A stretch of DNA of 64,000 nucleotides from UBA4615 sp044371545 (GTDB lineage: Bacteria; Pseudomonadota; Gammaproteobacteria; Burkholderiales; Burkholderiaceae_E), in NCBI GenBank assembly GCA_044371545.1, contig JBILTM010000001.1:1-64000 (forward strand), read 5' to 3'. The notes under the pieces are model-generated. The model saw only the letters and a list, made by a program, of their open reading frames with translations, did no database searches and was not told where the DNA came from. A program made the position numbers and the translations under genes. Shown here piece after piece: positions 8,404 through 17,521 of this stretch; the first letter of the stretch is position 1, and each line of letters begins with the position of its first letter.

Positions 8404-9909
8404 ATGCGCCTGCTGGCCGCGATGTTCAAGCACGAGACCAACACCTTCTCGCCGGTGCCGACGCCGGTGGAGCGGTTCTTCGGCTACCGGCCGGGCATGC
8501 TCGCCGGGCCGGCCGCGATCGACGCGCATCGGGGCACCGGCAGCGGGCTGGGCGGCTTCATCGCGGTCGCGGAGGAGGCGGGCGCGACGATCGAGGTCGC
8601 GGTCGCGGCCGAGGCGCCGCCGAGCGGCGTCGTCGAGGACGACGCCTACGAGGCGATCGCCTCGCCGATCCTCGAGGCGGTGCGTGCCGGCGGCTTCGAC
8701 GCGATCCTGCTCGACCTGCACGGTGCGATGGTCACGCGCAGCCACGAGGACGGCGAGGGCGAGCTGCTGCGGCGCATCCGCGCGATCGACCCGAAGACGC
8801 CGATCGGCGTCGTGCTCGACATGCACGCGAACATCTACGACGACATCGTGCGCCACGCGACCGTCGTCACCGGCTACCACACCTACCCGCACGTCGACGT
8901 CCGCGAGTCGGGCATCCGCGCGGCGCGCATCGTGCTGCGCGCGCTGCGCGGCGAGGTGCGGCCGGTGATGACCTGGGCCAACCGGCCGATGCTGCCGCAC
9001 GTGATGCGCCAGGGCACCCACGCCGAACCGAACCGCTCGCTGCAGGCGGCGTGCATCGAGCACGAGCGCACCGGGCGCGCGCTCGCGTGCTCGGTGTTCG
9101 TGGGCTTCCCGCACGCCGACATCCGCGAGGCCGGGCTGTCGGCGGTGGTCTGCACCGACGCGAACGCCGACGCCGCCGGTTCGATCCGCGACGCACTGCT
9201 CGACGAGGCCTGGAACGCCCGCGAGCGCTTCGTCTACCGCGCCGAGCCGCTCGCCGAGTCGGTCGCGCGCGCGAAGGCACTCGGCGATGCAGCGGTCGCG
9301 CCGGGCGGGAAGGGCGGCCCGGTCGTCATGCTCGACCACTGCGACAACGTCGCTTCCGGCGGCACGATGGACACCACCGCGGTGCTCGCCGAGGTGCTGC
9401 GCCAGGGGTTGCAGGACGTGGTGTTCTACGCGCTCCACGACCCGGAGTCGGTGCGCGCGGCGATCGCCGCGGGCGTGGGCGCCGAGGTGACGCTCGACGT
9501 CGGCGGCAAGGCGCCGATGCCGTCGATCGGCGCGCCGGCCGCGCCGCTGCGCGTGACCGGCACCGTGAAGCGGATCACCGACGGCGTCTACCGGCTGCGC
9601 GGCCCGATGGGCACCGGTGCGCGCACGAACAACGGGCCGTCGGTGGTGCTGCAGGTCGGCGGCGTCGAGCTGGTGCTGATCTCGCTGTACCAGGAGCCGT
9701 TCGACCTGGAGTGCTTCTACAGCGTCGGCGTCGACCCGACGCGCAAGCGCTTCGTCGTCATCAAGAGCCGCGTGCACTGGCGCGCGGGGCTGGGCGATCT
9801 CGCGCGCGAGGTGGTCGAGTGCTCGGGCGTCGGCGTGACGACCTCGGACTACTCGCTGCTCAGGTTCGAGAAGGTACGCCGCCCGGTGTTCCCGCTCGAC
9901 GCGATCTGA
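8404..9909 (+). CDS. M81 family metallopeptidase (MlrC-like)
   Basis: A 501-residue protein of the M81 (microcystinase C, MlrC) family. The N-terminal domain starts RLLAAMFKHETNTFSPVPT and holds the metal-binding blocks LLDLHGAMV, DMHANIYDD and TYPHVDVRE (about residues 95-165). The C-terminal domain (about 300-490) has the typical HDPESV and GPMGTGARTNNGPSVVL stretches. MlrC cleaves small linear peptides, but most M81 members have unknown substrates. The ATG follows a GAGGAGAGAG ribosome site. The iron alcohol dehydrogenase gene follows after 22 bases, so they probably form a small catabolic operon. Confidence 0.9.
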   Translation: MRLLAAMFKHETNTFSPVPTPVERFFGYRPGMLAGPAAIDAHRGTGSGLGGFIAVAEEAGATIEVAVAAEAPPSGVVEDDAYEAIASPILEAVRAGGFDAILLDLHGAMVTRSHEDGEGELLRRIRAIDPKTPIGVVLDMHANIYDDIVRHATVVTGYHTYPHVDVRESGIRAARIVLRALRGEVRPVMTWANRPMLPHVMRQGTHAEPNRSLQAACIEHERTGRALACSVFVGFPHADIREAGLSAVVCTDANADAAGSIRDALLDEAWNARERFVYRAEPLAESVARAKALGDAAVAPGGKGGPVVMLDHCDNVASGGTMDTTAVLAEVLRQGLQDVVFYALHDPESVRAAIAAGVGAEVTLDVGGKAPMPSIGAPAAPLRVTGTVKRITDGVYRLRGPMGTGARTNNGPSVVLQVGGVELVLISLYQEPFDLECFYSVGVDPTRKRFVVIKSRVHWRAGLGDLAREVVECSGVGVTTSDYSLLRFEKVRRPVFPLDAI

Positions 9910-9931
9910 ATCCGGGACAGGAGACCCGACC

Positions 9932-11098
9932 ATGCAGGCCGGAAGCCACGAATTCCTCGAGCAGGACCGCGTCATCTGGGGCACGCCCGCGGCGCAGGCG
10001 GCGGTGGCCGAGGCCGACCGACGCGGCGCGAAGCGCGTGTTCGTCGTCACCTCGCGCACGCTGAACCGGAAGACCGACGCGGTCGCGCGGATCGTCGAGG
10101 CGCTCGGCGAGCGCCACGTCGGCACCTTCGACGAGTGCGTCGAGCACACGCCGCGCCCGAGCGTCATCGCTGCCGCCGAGGCCGCGCGCGCGGCCGCGCC
10201 GGACCTGGTGCTGACGGTCGGCGGCGGCACCGCGATCGACACCGTGAAGGTGATGCTGGTCGCGCTCGCGCAGGACGTGCGCACGCCGCAGGGGCTGTCC
10301 GACTGGCACATGAAGGTCAATCCCGACGGCTCGCGGCACGTGCCGGCGATGAAGCCGCCGCCGTGCCGGCAGGTCGTCGTCAGCACGACGCTCGGAGCCG
10401 CGGAGTTCTCCGACCTCGGCGGCTGCACCGACCCCGTGCGCAAGGTGAAGGACGGCTACACCGGTCGGTTCATCGGCGCGGCCGCGGTGATCCTCGACCC
10501 GGCGATCACCGTGCACACGCCGGAGTGGCTGTGGCTGTCCACCGGCGTGCGAGGCGTCGACCACGCGGTCGAGTCGCTGTGCTCGATCGCGCCCTCGCCG
10601 CTGGTCGACGCGACCTCGCTGCAGGCGCTGCACCTGTTCTCGGGCGCGCTGCCGGCGACCAAGGCGGACGCGGGCGACCTCGACGCGCGGCTGCGCTGCC
10701 TGCAGGCCGCGTGGCTCGCCGGCTTCGGGATCCTGCGCGTGCCGTACGGCGCGAGCCACGGCATCGGCCACAGCCTGGGCGCGGTGACCGGGATCAGCCA
10801 CGGCTACACGTCCTGCATCATGCTGCCGCACGTGATGCGCTGGAACCTGGAGCGCACGGCGCCGCAGCAGGCGCGGATCGCGCAGGCGATCGGGGCGGCC
10901 GACGGCGACGCGGCCGTCGGCGTCGCGCGGCTGATCGCGTCGCTCGGACTGCCGACGCGGCTGCGCGACCTCGGCGTCGACCGCGCGAGCTTCGAGGCGG
11001 TCGCCAACGGCGCGCTCGGCAACCTGTGGGTGAAGACGAACCCGCGGCCGCTGCAGCGGATGGACGACGTGCTCGCGCTGCTCGAGGCGGCGTACTAG
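9932..11098 (+). CDS. iron-containing alcohol dehydrogenase
   Basis: A 388-residue group III alcohol dehydrogenase. The N-terminal nucleotide-binding domain contains VLTVGGGTAIDTVKV (about 90-110). The C-terminal helical domain has metal ligands in GVRGVDHAVESLCS and GASHGIGHSLGAV. Close relatives include maleylacetate reductases and other short aldehyde or alcohol dehydrogenases, so the precise substrate is open. It uses NAD(P)H to interconvert alcohols and carbonyls. It lies 22 bases after the M81 gene. Its stop codon overlaps the putative original stop of the convergent broken glycosyltransferase gene. Confidence 0.9.
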   Translation: MQAGSHEFLEQDRVIWGTPAAQAAVAEADRRGAKRVFVVTSRTLNRKTDAVARIVEALGERHVGTFDECVEHTPRPSVIAAAEAARAAAPDLVLTVGGGTAIDTVKVMLVALAQDVRTPQGLSDWHMKVNPDGSRHVPAMKPPPCRQVVVSTTLGAAEFSDLGGCTDPVRKVKDGYTGRFIGAAAVILDPAITVHTPEWLWLSTGVRGVDHAVESLCSIAPSPLVDATSLQALHLFSGALPATKADAGDLDARLRCLQAAWLAGFGILRVPYGASHGIGHSLGAVTGISHGYTSCIMLPHVMRWNLERTAPQQARIAQAIGAADGDAAVGVARLIASLGLPTRLRDLGVDRASFEAVANGALGNLWVKTNPRPLQRMDDVLALLEAAY

Positions 11099-12179
11099 GC
11101 GCGCGGCGCGGCGAGCGACGCGCGCAGCGCGTCCGCCGCCATCGCGTCGAAGCGCCCCGCGTCCGCGTGCGCCCCGAGCGCGCGCGATCATCGCGCCGCG
11201 CGCCGCCGTGCGGCCGCCTCGTGCGTGCGCTCGCGGGCGACGTGCGCGTGCGCGGCTTCGCGCAGCCGGTGCCGCAGCGCGGCGTCGTGCCACAGCGCAT
11301 CGAGCGCGGCGACGAAGCCGTCGCGGTCGGCGTGCAGCAGCCCGGTCTCGCCGTGGCGCACGCCGTGCAGGCACTCGCGACGCAGACCACGCCGCGCGAC
11401 GCGCACTCGAGGAACTTGCCGTCGGGGCGGCCGATCGCGAACGCTCGATCGGCGATCGACGCGAAGCCGACGTCGAGCCCGTCGAGGAAGCGCAGGTCGT
11501 CGTCGAAGCCCGCGGGCGAGTGCCAGTCGGTGCGCAGCCCGGTCGCGGCGAACGCGTCACGGATCGCGGGCGGCGCCATCAGCCGGATCGCCGGGCCCTC
11601 GCCGGGCGCGAGGCCGCGCGCCCGGCACCAGTCGACGAGCAGCGTGGCGAGTTCGCGCGCGTCGTCGAGGTGGCCGAGCGAGCCGGCCCAGCCGAGCACC
11701 GGCGCGCGGCCCGGGTCGTCGCGCGGCGCGAGCGGCGGCACCGCGTCGAGCTGGTTCGGCAGCACGACCGCGGTCGGGTTCAGCGCGCCGTAGCGCTCGA
11801 GCAGCCCGTGGCTCGAGCACTGCAGCAGGTCGGCCGCCGCCGCGAGCCGCTCGATCCGCGCGCGCACCGCGGGGTCGCGGTAGAAGCCGGCCGAGGGCAG
11901 CGCGTCGGGGAAGTCGCGGAAGTCGTCGGAGAGCTCGCAGACCGTCGGCAGGCGGCGCCGCGCGCGCTCGGAGACGATCGCCTCGATCGTCTCGTCGGCC
12001 ACCATGCAGACGACGAGCAGGTCGGTCGAGACCGCGCGGGCGACGTGCGACGGGTGGGTGGCCTGAAGCTCCTCGACGTCGAGGTGGCGCGCGAGCGCGG
12101 CGCCCGGCAGCACGATCCGGTGGCGGTAATCGCCGGAGTCGCGCGGCTGGGGGTGGGCGAGGAAGGTGGCGGTGCTCAT
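11095..12179 (-). pseudogene. glycosyltransferase, broken by a frameshift and an in-frame stop
   Basis: The first about 265 residues (start 12179) read as a GT4-like glycosyltransferase: CELSDDFRDFP, VLGWAGSLGHLDDARELATL and IGRPDGKFLECASRGVV, the sugar-nucleotide site. Between 11373 and 11365 the frame shifts: VVCVAS is in one frame and GVRHGETGLLHADRDGFVAA continues in another. That second frame meets TGA at 11188-11190, yet coding-like sequence (all GC3 codons; FDAMAADALRASL) continues in the same frame to a TAG at 11095-11097. So at least one indel and one nonsense change (perhaps TGG to TGA) are present. A sequencing error could explain either, but not readily both. The gene lies 19 bases after the acyl-CoA ligase gene. 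Confidence 0.7.
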
Positions 12180-12198
12180 CGGCCGGCGGGCGGCCGCG

Positions 12199-13767
12199 TC
12201 AGTTCACCGCGCGCGTCGCCCCGCCCCAGTATCGCGCCCGCAGGGCCTTCTTGTCCGGCTTGCCGAGGCCGGTGACCGGCAGCGAGTCGGCGAAGTCGAC
12301 CGACTTCGGCGCGTGCACCACGCCCTTCGCGTCGCGGACCCAGGCGATCAGCGCCTCGGCGTCGACGGTGGCGCCGGCCCGCGTCACGACCACCGCCTTG
12401 ACCGCCTCGCCCCACTTCGCATCGGGCACGCCGATCACCGCGGCCGCCGCGACCGCCGGGTGGCGGGTCAGCACGTCCTCGACCTCGCGCGGGTACACGT
12501 TGAAGCCGCCGCTGATGATCATGTCCTTGCTGCGGTCGACGATGTAGAGGAAGCCGTCGGCGTCGGCGCGCGCGAGGTCGCCGGTGTAGAGCCAGCCGTG
12601 GCGGAACGCGCGCGCGGTCTCCTCGGGCTTGTTCCAGTAGCCGGCCATCACCAGCGGGCCGCGGCAGCAGATCTCGCCGACCTCGCCCGTCGGCACCTCG
12701 CGGCCGTCGTCGTCGAGCAGCTTCACCTGCAGCCCGGCGACCGGCGTGCCGCAGGAGGCGAGCCGCTCGGGGTGGCGCTCCGGGTCGTGGTCGCGCCGGC
12801 GCAGCACGGTGATGCAGTTCGGCACCTCCGACTGCCCGTAGAGCTGCATGAAGACCGGGCCGAATCGCGCCATCGCCTCGACGAGCCGCGCCGGCGACAT
12901 CGGCGAGGCGCCGTAGATGATCGTGCGCAGGCTGGAGAGGTCCGCGCCGGCGAGCGCCGGATGGTCGAGCAGCACGTAGACCATCGTCGGCACGAGGAAG
13001 GTGCAGGTGATCCGGTGCCGCTCGACGAGCTCGACGAAGCGCTGCGGATCGAAACCCTTGCTCATCACGAACATGCCCGAGCGCATCATCACCGCGACGA
13101 ACATCGCGCCGGCCGCGTGGGTGATCGGCGTCATCGCGAGGAAGCGGACCTCCTCGGGCCAGTCCCACTCGGCGAGCTCGGTCATCACCATCGCGACGTG
13201 CACGCGATGCGTGTGGACCACGCCCTTCGAGCGGCCGGTGGTGCCGCCGGTGTAGATCAGCGTGCAGACGTCGTCGACGTGCGCGCGCGACTCGATCGGG
13301 CCGGGCGCGTGGACCTGCATGGCCGCGAGCACGTCCTCGGCGTCGGCGCCCGGCCCGAGGCCGTAGACCCGCCGCAGCCCCGGCAGCCGGGCCTTCAGCG
13401 CGGCCGCGCGCGCGGCGAATGTGCCGGGGTCGACGAACAGCGTCTCGACGCCCGAGTCCTCGAGCAGGTAGGCGTGGTCGTCCTCGGAGGCGAGCGGATG
13501 CATCCAGGTGATCCGCAGGCCCATCAGGTAGGCCGCGGCGGTCACGAGGAACGCCTCGGGCCGGTTCGAGGACAGCGTGGCCACCGCGTCGCCGCGCCGC
13601 AGCCCGCGGGCCTCGAGCGCCTGGACCAGCCGGCTCAGCGACTCGCCGAACTCGCGGTAGGTGATGCGCTGCTCGTCGAGCGCGAACGCCACGCGGTCGC
13701 CGCCGCGCCGGATCGCGCGGACGACCAGGTCGCCGCAGGTGCAGCCTTCGTAGGGGGATCCCGCCAC
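12199..13767 (-). CDS. AMP-dependent acyl-CoA synthetase/ligase
   Basis: A 522-residue member of the ANL superfamily. The P-loop-like A3 motif is LIYTGGTTGRSKGVVHTH, the A5 region is QLYGQSEVP, and the A7-A8 region is YTGDLARADADGFLYIVDRS with KDMIISGGFNVYPREVEDVL. The A10 Lys is in GKPDKKALRARY. It activates a carboxylic acid to an acyl adenylate and then to acyl-CoA; the acid cannot be read from the sequence, but medium-chain or aromatic acids are typical of this length. Downstream is the broken glycosyltransferase. The upstream neighbour on the same strand is a small protein of unknown function ending 105 bases away. Confidence 0.93.
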   Translation of the reverse strand: MAGSPYEGCTCGDLVVRAIRRGGDRVAFALDEQRITYREFGESLSRLVQALEARGLRRGDAVATLSSNRPEAFLVTAAAYLMGLRITWMHPLASEDDHAYLLEDSGVETLFVDPGTFAARAAALKARLPGLRRVYGLGPGADAEDVLAAMQVHAPGPIESRAHVDDVCTLIYTGGTTGRSKGVVHTHRVHVAMVMTELAEWDWPEEVRFLAMTPITHAAGAMFVAVMMRSGMFVMSKGFDPQRFVELVERHRITCTFLVPTMVYVLLDHPALAGADLSSLRTIIYGASPMSPARLVEAMARFGPVFMQLYGQSEVPNCITVLRRRDHDPERHPERLASCGTPVAGLQVKLLDDDGREVPTGEVGEICCRGPLVMAGYWNKPEETARAFRHGWLYTGDLARADADGFLYIVDRSKDMIISGGFNVYPREVEDVLTRHPAVAAAAVIGVPDAKWGEAVKAVVVTRAGATVDAEALIAWVRDAKGVVHAPKSVDFADSLPVTGLGKPDKKALRARYWGGATRAVN

Positions 13768-13872
13768 CGTCTCCTCTCCCGCTCGTCGTCGGCGCCGCGG
13801 TGCGATGCCGCGGCGACCGGGTCGATCGTAGCAGCGCTGCGGCGACGGCCGCCGCGCGCGGTTCCGGAACGC

Positions 13873-14379
13873 TCAGGCGCGGCGGTGCGCCGGGGCCAGC
13901 CCCTCGTCCGCGGAACCGACCAGCCGGTCGAGCAGCCGCCGACCCCAGCCCTCGGCCGCGGCCGCGCGCGGCGGCGCGCGGCGCGGGGCCGGCGCCCGCA
14001 CGAAGTCCTCGGGCCCGAAGCTCGGGCCGGGCTCGGCGTGCGCCCACCAGGCGTCGTTGCCGTCCGGGCTGAGGCGCAGCCATTCGCAGGGCAGCGTGGG
14101 CGCGGCGCGCGACGCGGTGACGACGCACAGGTCGTCCCAGTGCCAGCCCGACTCGGTGCGGCGTACCGGCTGCAGCCCGACGCGCGTCCAGCCGTCGACC
14201 AGCGCGCGGATGCCGGCGCTGCTCGGCGCGCCGTCGCGCCAGAGCCGGCCGTCGAACCAGACCCGGTCGCCGATCAGCGACTCGTGGTCGTCGATGCACG
14301 CCTCGAGGCCGCCCGGATAGCGGGCCTCGATCAGGTGGATCGGCACGAGCAGGTTGATCGCGTGCAGGCGGATGGTCAT
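13873..14379 (-). CDS. protein of unknown function (168 aa)
   Basis: A 168-residue protein beginning MTIRLHAINLLVPIHLIEAR. It is acidic and Trp-rich (WFDGRLWRDG, GWHWDDLCVV, DGNDAWWAHAEPG), with a charged, Ala/Arg-rich tail. It has no signal peptide or membrane segment, so it is probably cytosolic. I do not recognise a named domain, but the composition and the well-formed beta-strand pattern in residues 1-125 look like a real folded protein. The frame is open upstream to 15630, but the ATG at 14379 begins the protein-like sequence; no clear ribosome site is seen. It diverges from the next unknown gene across 240 bases. Confidence 0.65.
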   Translation of the reverse strand: MTIRLHAINLLVPIHLIEARYPGGLEACIDDHESLIGDRVWFDGRLWRDGAPSSAGIRALVDGWTRVGLQPVRRTESGWHWDDLCVVTASRAAPTLPCEWLRLSPDGNDAWWAHAEPGPSFGPEDFVRAPAPRRAPPRAAAAEGWGRRLLDRLVGSADEGLAPAHRRA

Positions 14380-14619
14380 CGGTTCAGCCTGGAGGAGGAT
14401 CCGGGCCGCCCAGCATCGCCCGCGCGCACCGACCCTGCCAAGCGGTCGGATCCGGTGCGGTTGCGCGGCCGCAACGGCCCGCGGGTCGCGCGCCTTCGGG
14501 CGATCGACGTTCCCGAACGGTGAATCCGGGTTAAACAAGGTCACCGTGCGCTGCGTGTACGGCCAAGCTCGCTCAGAATGCGGCCTCGTCGACGAACCCG
14601 CCGTCGGCACCTTGCCGAC

Positions 14620-15165
14620 ATGGACGCAGACCGCTTCGAGCTCTTCCTCGCACACCGCCTCGGCGAGGACCGCGAGCTCGCGCGCCTGCTCGCGAGGCTC
14701 GGCGCGCGCACCTCGGTCGATCCCGGCCCCGCCTTCGACGGCGTCGGTCACTACGCGGCGCTCGACGTGCCGGTCGACCGGCCGATGCGGCTGCACGCCC
14801 GGATGGAGCTCACCGGCGCGCCGGGCTACCTGCAGGCGGTTCGCTTCGCGCTCGGCCCGCTCGACGCCGTGCCCGAGACGACCGGCTGGCTGCCGATCCT
14901 CGACGTGGCGCCCGACCAGGTCGACGCGTGGGTCGCGTCGCGCCGCTTCGGCGCCTGGACCCGCGGCGAGGGCCGTCGGCTCGGCTACCAGGGCTGGTGG
15001 CAGCACAGCCCGGGCGTGGGTCGCGCCGACCTGTCGAGCCGCGTGCTCGTGCACGCGCGGCACGAGCACGGCAGCCTGCTGTGGATCGCCTCGCGGACCA
15101 ACCTCGAGACGCCCGGCGAGTCGCACAAGCAGACCTTCGCGATCGTCGTCGAGTCCGACGACTGA
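14620..15165 (+). CDS. protein of unknown function (181 aa)
   Basis: A 181-residue protein starting MDADRFELFLAHRLGEDREL. It has alternating hydrophobic strands (HYAALDVPVDRPMRLHARME; RFALGPLDAVPETTGWLPIL) and a C-terminal strand KQTFAIVVESDD. No signal peptide, membrane helix or recognised domain is seen. Codon use is strongly GC3-biased like its neighbours, which supports coding. It is transcribed away from the 168-residue unknown gene and towards the lytic transglycosylase gene. The 120 bases after its stop contain a perfect 18-base palindrome (15192-15209). Confidence 0.65.
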   Translation: MDADRFELFLAHRLGEDRELARLLARLGARTSVDPGPAFDGVGHYAALDVPVDRPMRLHARMELTGAPGYLQAVRFALGPLDAVPETTGWLPILDVAPDQVDAWVASRRFGAWTRGEGRRLGYQGWWQHSPGVGRADLSSRVLVHARHEHGSLLWIASRTNLETPGESHKQTFAIVVESDD

Positions 15166-15191
15166 GTCGCCGCCGGGCCGGGCCCCGAGGC

Positions 15192-15209
15192 CGGGCGCGA
15201 TCGCGCCCG
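15192..15209. repeat. perfect 18-bp palindrome between convergent genes
   Basis: The sequence CGGGCGCGATCGCGCCCG is self-complementary without a loop and lies between the ends of two convergent genes. It could be a transcription-stop hairpin for both strands or a protein site. No T run flanks it, so an intrinsic terminator is not supported. In such GC-rich DNA a palindrome of this size may also arise by chance. Confidence 0.35.
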
Positions 15210-15287
15210 AGCTTCGAGGCGCACGCGTGCCGAGCCGCCGGCGAGCTCGAGGACACGCTCGCGATGTCTCGCGCGCGGTGCGCGGGC

Positions 15288-15896
15288 TCAGCGCGACGCG
15301 ACCGTCATCGAGTCGCCGACGCAGGCGCCGACCGCGTCGAGCCGGCGCGCTTCGGTGCGCACGCGCGTCACGTAGTCGTCGCGCTTGTCGAGGCCGTGGT
15401 AGCGGCGCAGCGCGCCCCGGTCGTCGCCGCCGAGCCGGCGGTAGTGCGCGAGCAGCTCGGTGCCCGCGCGGACGTTGCGAACCGGGTCGAGCAGCGCATC
15501 GGGGCCGCCCGCGCGTGCGACGCGGTCGCGGTGCCAGTCGAGGTTCAGCTGCATCAGCCCGACGTCGCGCCCGTTGCGCGCGTGCGCGTCGAACGAGCTC
15601 TCCCTGGCGATCACGCCCATCACCAGGCACGGATCGAGGCCGTGGCGGTCGGCCTCCTTGTGGACCACCTTCACGATGTCGAGTGCATGCGGTCGGCTCG
15701 AGGGGTAGAGCATCGCCAGCGACGTGGCCATCGTCGCGTAGGAGGGCGCGAGGCGCGCATCGGTCGGCTCGGGCGTGTGCGCGGGCGGCATCCAGGCGAG
15801 GATCGCCGCGCCGACCAGCGGGGCCGCGAACGGTCGCAGCCGCGACCCCGGGCGGGGCGCGCCGGGCGGTGTCCGGCCTTCGGGCGTCGGCGTCAT
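15288..15896 (-). CDS. lytic transglycosylase (SLT domain)
   Basis: A 202-residue protein with an N-terminal hydrophobic segment (about residues 22-36, AAPLVGAAILAWM) that may be a signal or anchor. An SLT-type lysozyme-like domain follows (about 70-190). The catalytic Glu is in MGVIARESSFDAHARNGRD and the family GLMQ motif follows (DVGLMQLNLDWH). Such enzymes cleave the MurNAc-GlcNAc bond of peptidoglycan in the periplasm, producing 1,6-anhydro-MurNAc. It fits the muropeptide recycling genes (amgK, murU) elsewhere in the window, though these are not linked to it. It is convergent with the preceding unknown gene. Confidence 0.88.
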   Translation of the reverse strand: MTPTPEGRTPPGAPRPGSRLRPFAAPLVGAAILAWMPPAHTPEPTDARLAPSYATMATSLAMLYPSSRPHALDIVKVVHKEADRHGLDPCLVMGVIARESSFDAHARNGRDVGLMQLNLDWHRDRVARAGGPDALLDPVRNVRAGTELLAHYRRLGGDDRGALRRYHGLDKRDDYVTRVRTEARRLDAVGACVGDSMTVASR

Positions 15897-16052
15897 CGCT
15901 TCGGGGGCCGCGGCGATCGCTGGATCGACGGCGGTCAGGCGGTCCGGTGGTCTCGACCCTGGCCGTGCAGCAAGCGCCGTGCCCGGCGGCGCCTGCGGGT
16001 CCGCGCGGCCACGGTGCTACGCTGGATGCGTCGATCCGACGAGGAGGTCACG

Positions 16053-16889
16053 ATGGACGAGGAACGCAGCCTCATCCGGCGCGCCGCGATGCCGGTGGCC
16101 GTGCTGGTGCTCGCGGTCGGCGTCGCGTTCGGCCTGTACCGGCTGTTCGGCCCGCAGCCGCCGGCCGCGCCGCCGCAGGCCGGGGCGCGTGCGGTGCCGG
16201 CGCCCGCGCCCCCGCCCGAGTCGGTCGCCAAGTTCCCGCTGCCCGGCGAGTCGCCGGAGGCCGCGATGGCCGCGCCCGCCGAGGCGCCGGCCGATGCACG
16301 GGCGGCGTTCGAGCGCGACGTCGCCGGGCTCGCGGACCCGGCGACGTTCGGCCGCTTCTTCGAGCTCGCGACGCTGGTGCGCAGGCTGGTCTCGACGGTC
16401 GACAACATCGCCTCCGACGAACTGCCGCTGCGTGCGCGCGCGGTGCTCCCGATGCGCGGTGCGTTCGTGGTCGCGAAGGGCGCCGACGGCCCGACGATCG
16501 ACGCGTCGAACGCGCGGCGCTACGAGCCGTTCGTGAAGCTCGTCGAGTCGATCGACACGCGGCGCGCGGTCGAGGTCTACGTCGCGCACTACCGGCTGTT
16601 CCAGGGCGAGTACCGCGGGCAGGGCAGCCCGAACCGCTACTTCAACGACCGCGTCGTCGCCGCGATCGACCACCTGCTCGCGACGCCCGACGTCAAGGGG
16701 CCGATCCGGCTGGTGCAGCCGAAGGTGCTGTACCGCTACGCCGATCCCGAGCTCGAGGCGCTGTCGGCCGGGCAGAAGGCGCTGCTGCGGATGGGGCCGG
16801 AGAACGCGGCGCGGATCAAGGCGAAGCTGCGTGCCGTGCGGGCCGAGATCGCGCGCCAGGGCCGCACGGGCCCGGGTGGGTCACGATGA
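16053..16889 (+). CDS. DUF3014 domain protein
   Basis: A 278-residue protein with a short cytoplasmic N-terminus, one membrane segment (about residues 11-30), a Pro/Ala-rich linker (about 33-75) and a DUF3014 domain (about 80-260; LVRRLVSTVDNIASDELPLR). It is probably anchored in the inner membrane with a periplasmic domain. The function of DUF3014 is unknown. The ATG has an excellent GAGGAGGT ribosome site. The methyltransferase gene start overlaps its stop (ATGA, 16886-16889). Confidence 0.85.
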   Translation: MDEERSLIRRAAMPVAVLVLAVGVAFGLYRLFGPQPPAAPPQAGARAVPAPAPPPESVAKFPLPGESPEAAMAAPAEAPADARAAFERDVAGLADPATFGRFFELATLVRRLVSTVDNIASDELPLRARAVLPMRGAFVVAKGADGPTIDASNARRYEPFVKLVESIDTRRAVEVYVAHYRLFQGEYRGQGSPNRYFNDRVVAAIDHLLATPDVKGPIRLVQPKVLYRYADPELEALSAGQKALLRMGPENAARIKAKLRAVRAEIARQGRTGPGGSR

Positions 16890-17494
16890 GCGCGCCTCCC
16901 GTCAAGCCGGTTGCGCCCGCCTCCGAGCGCAACCGCGGGCCGATCCTCGAGGTGCTGCGCGACGCGTTCGCCGACCGCGCGCGCGTGCTCGAGGTGGGCA
17001 GCGGCACCGGCCAGCACGCGGTGCACTTCGCGGCCGCGATGCCGTGGCTCGCCTGGCAGACGAGCGAGGTCGAGGCGAACCTGCCCGGGCTGCGGATGTG
17101 GCTCGACGAGGCCGCGCTGCCGAACACGCCGCCGCCGTTCGCGCTCGACGTGGCCGGTCGCTGGCCCGAGGGCCGCTGGGACGCGGCCTTCACCGCGAAC
17201 ACGCTGCACATCATGCCGTGGACCGCGGTCGAGCGGCTGTTCGCTGCGCTTCCGTCGGTGCTCGACCCCGGCGCCGTGCTCGTCGTCTACGGGCCGTTCA
17301 ACATCGGCGGCCGCTGCACCGGACCGGGCAACGCCGCGTTCGACGCGACGCTGCGCGCGGCCGATCCCGCACGCGGCCTGCGCGACCTCGAGGCGGTCGA
17401 CGCGCTCGCGCGGCGCGCGGGCTTCGGTCCGGTGGACGTGCGGACGATGCCCGCGGACAACCGCTGCCTCGTGTGGCGGCGCGCCGCGGGCTGA
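16886..17494 (+). CDS. DUF938 family SAM-dependent methyltransferase
   Basis: A 202-residue class I methyltransferase-like protein of the DUF938 family. The SAM-binding motif I is VLEVGSGTGQHAVHFA (about residues 33-48). The family block FTANTLHIMPW and the YGPFNIGGRCTGPGN stretch are clear. The substrate is unknown; eukaryotic relatives are METTL26-like. Translation is coupled to the DUF3014 gene by a 4-base overlap. It is convergent with the glutathione S-transferase gene 27 bases downstream. Confidence 0.9.
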   Translation: MSAPPVKPVAPASERNRGPILEVLRDAFADRARVLEVGSGTGQHAVHFAAAMPWLAWQTSEVEANLPGLRMWLDEAALPNTPPPFALDVAGRWPEGRWDAAFTANTLHIMPWTAVERLFAALPSVLDPGAVLVVYGPFNIGGRCTGPGNAAFDATLRAADPARGLRDLEAVDALARRAGFGPVDVRTMPADNRCLVWRRAAG

Positions 17495-17521
17495 GGTCCG
17501 GACGCGCCGACGCCGCGCGCG

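Noticed and set aside
8200..10443. A 747-codon open frame on the minus strand opposite the M81 and dehydrogenase genes
   Set aside because: It is antisense to two clear enzyme genes, has no family motifs and is an effect of the extreme GC3 bias.
11188..11190. TGA in the glycosyltransferase as a selenocysteine codon
   Set aside because: No SECIS-like hairpin was seen after it, the family does not use selenocysteine, and a frameshift already breaks the gene.
12166..14523. A 785-codon plus-strand open frame opposite the acyl-CoA ligase
   Set aside because: The minus-strand ligase has all ANL motifs; the plus-strand frame reads as its complement.
14354..17494. A 1046-codon open frame on the plus strand
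   Set aside because: Only its last 202 codons (from 16886) are a real methyltransferase; the rest is Arg/Ser-rich shadow of neighbouring genes.
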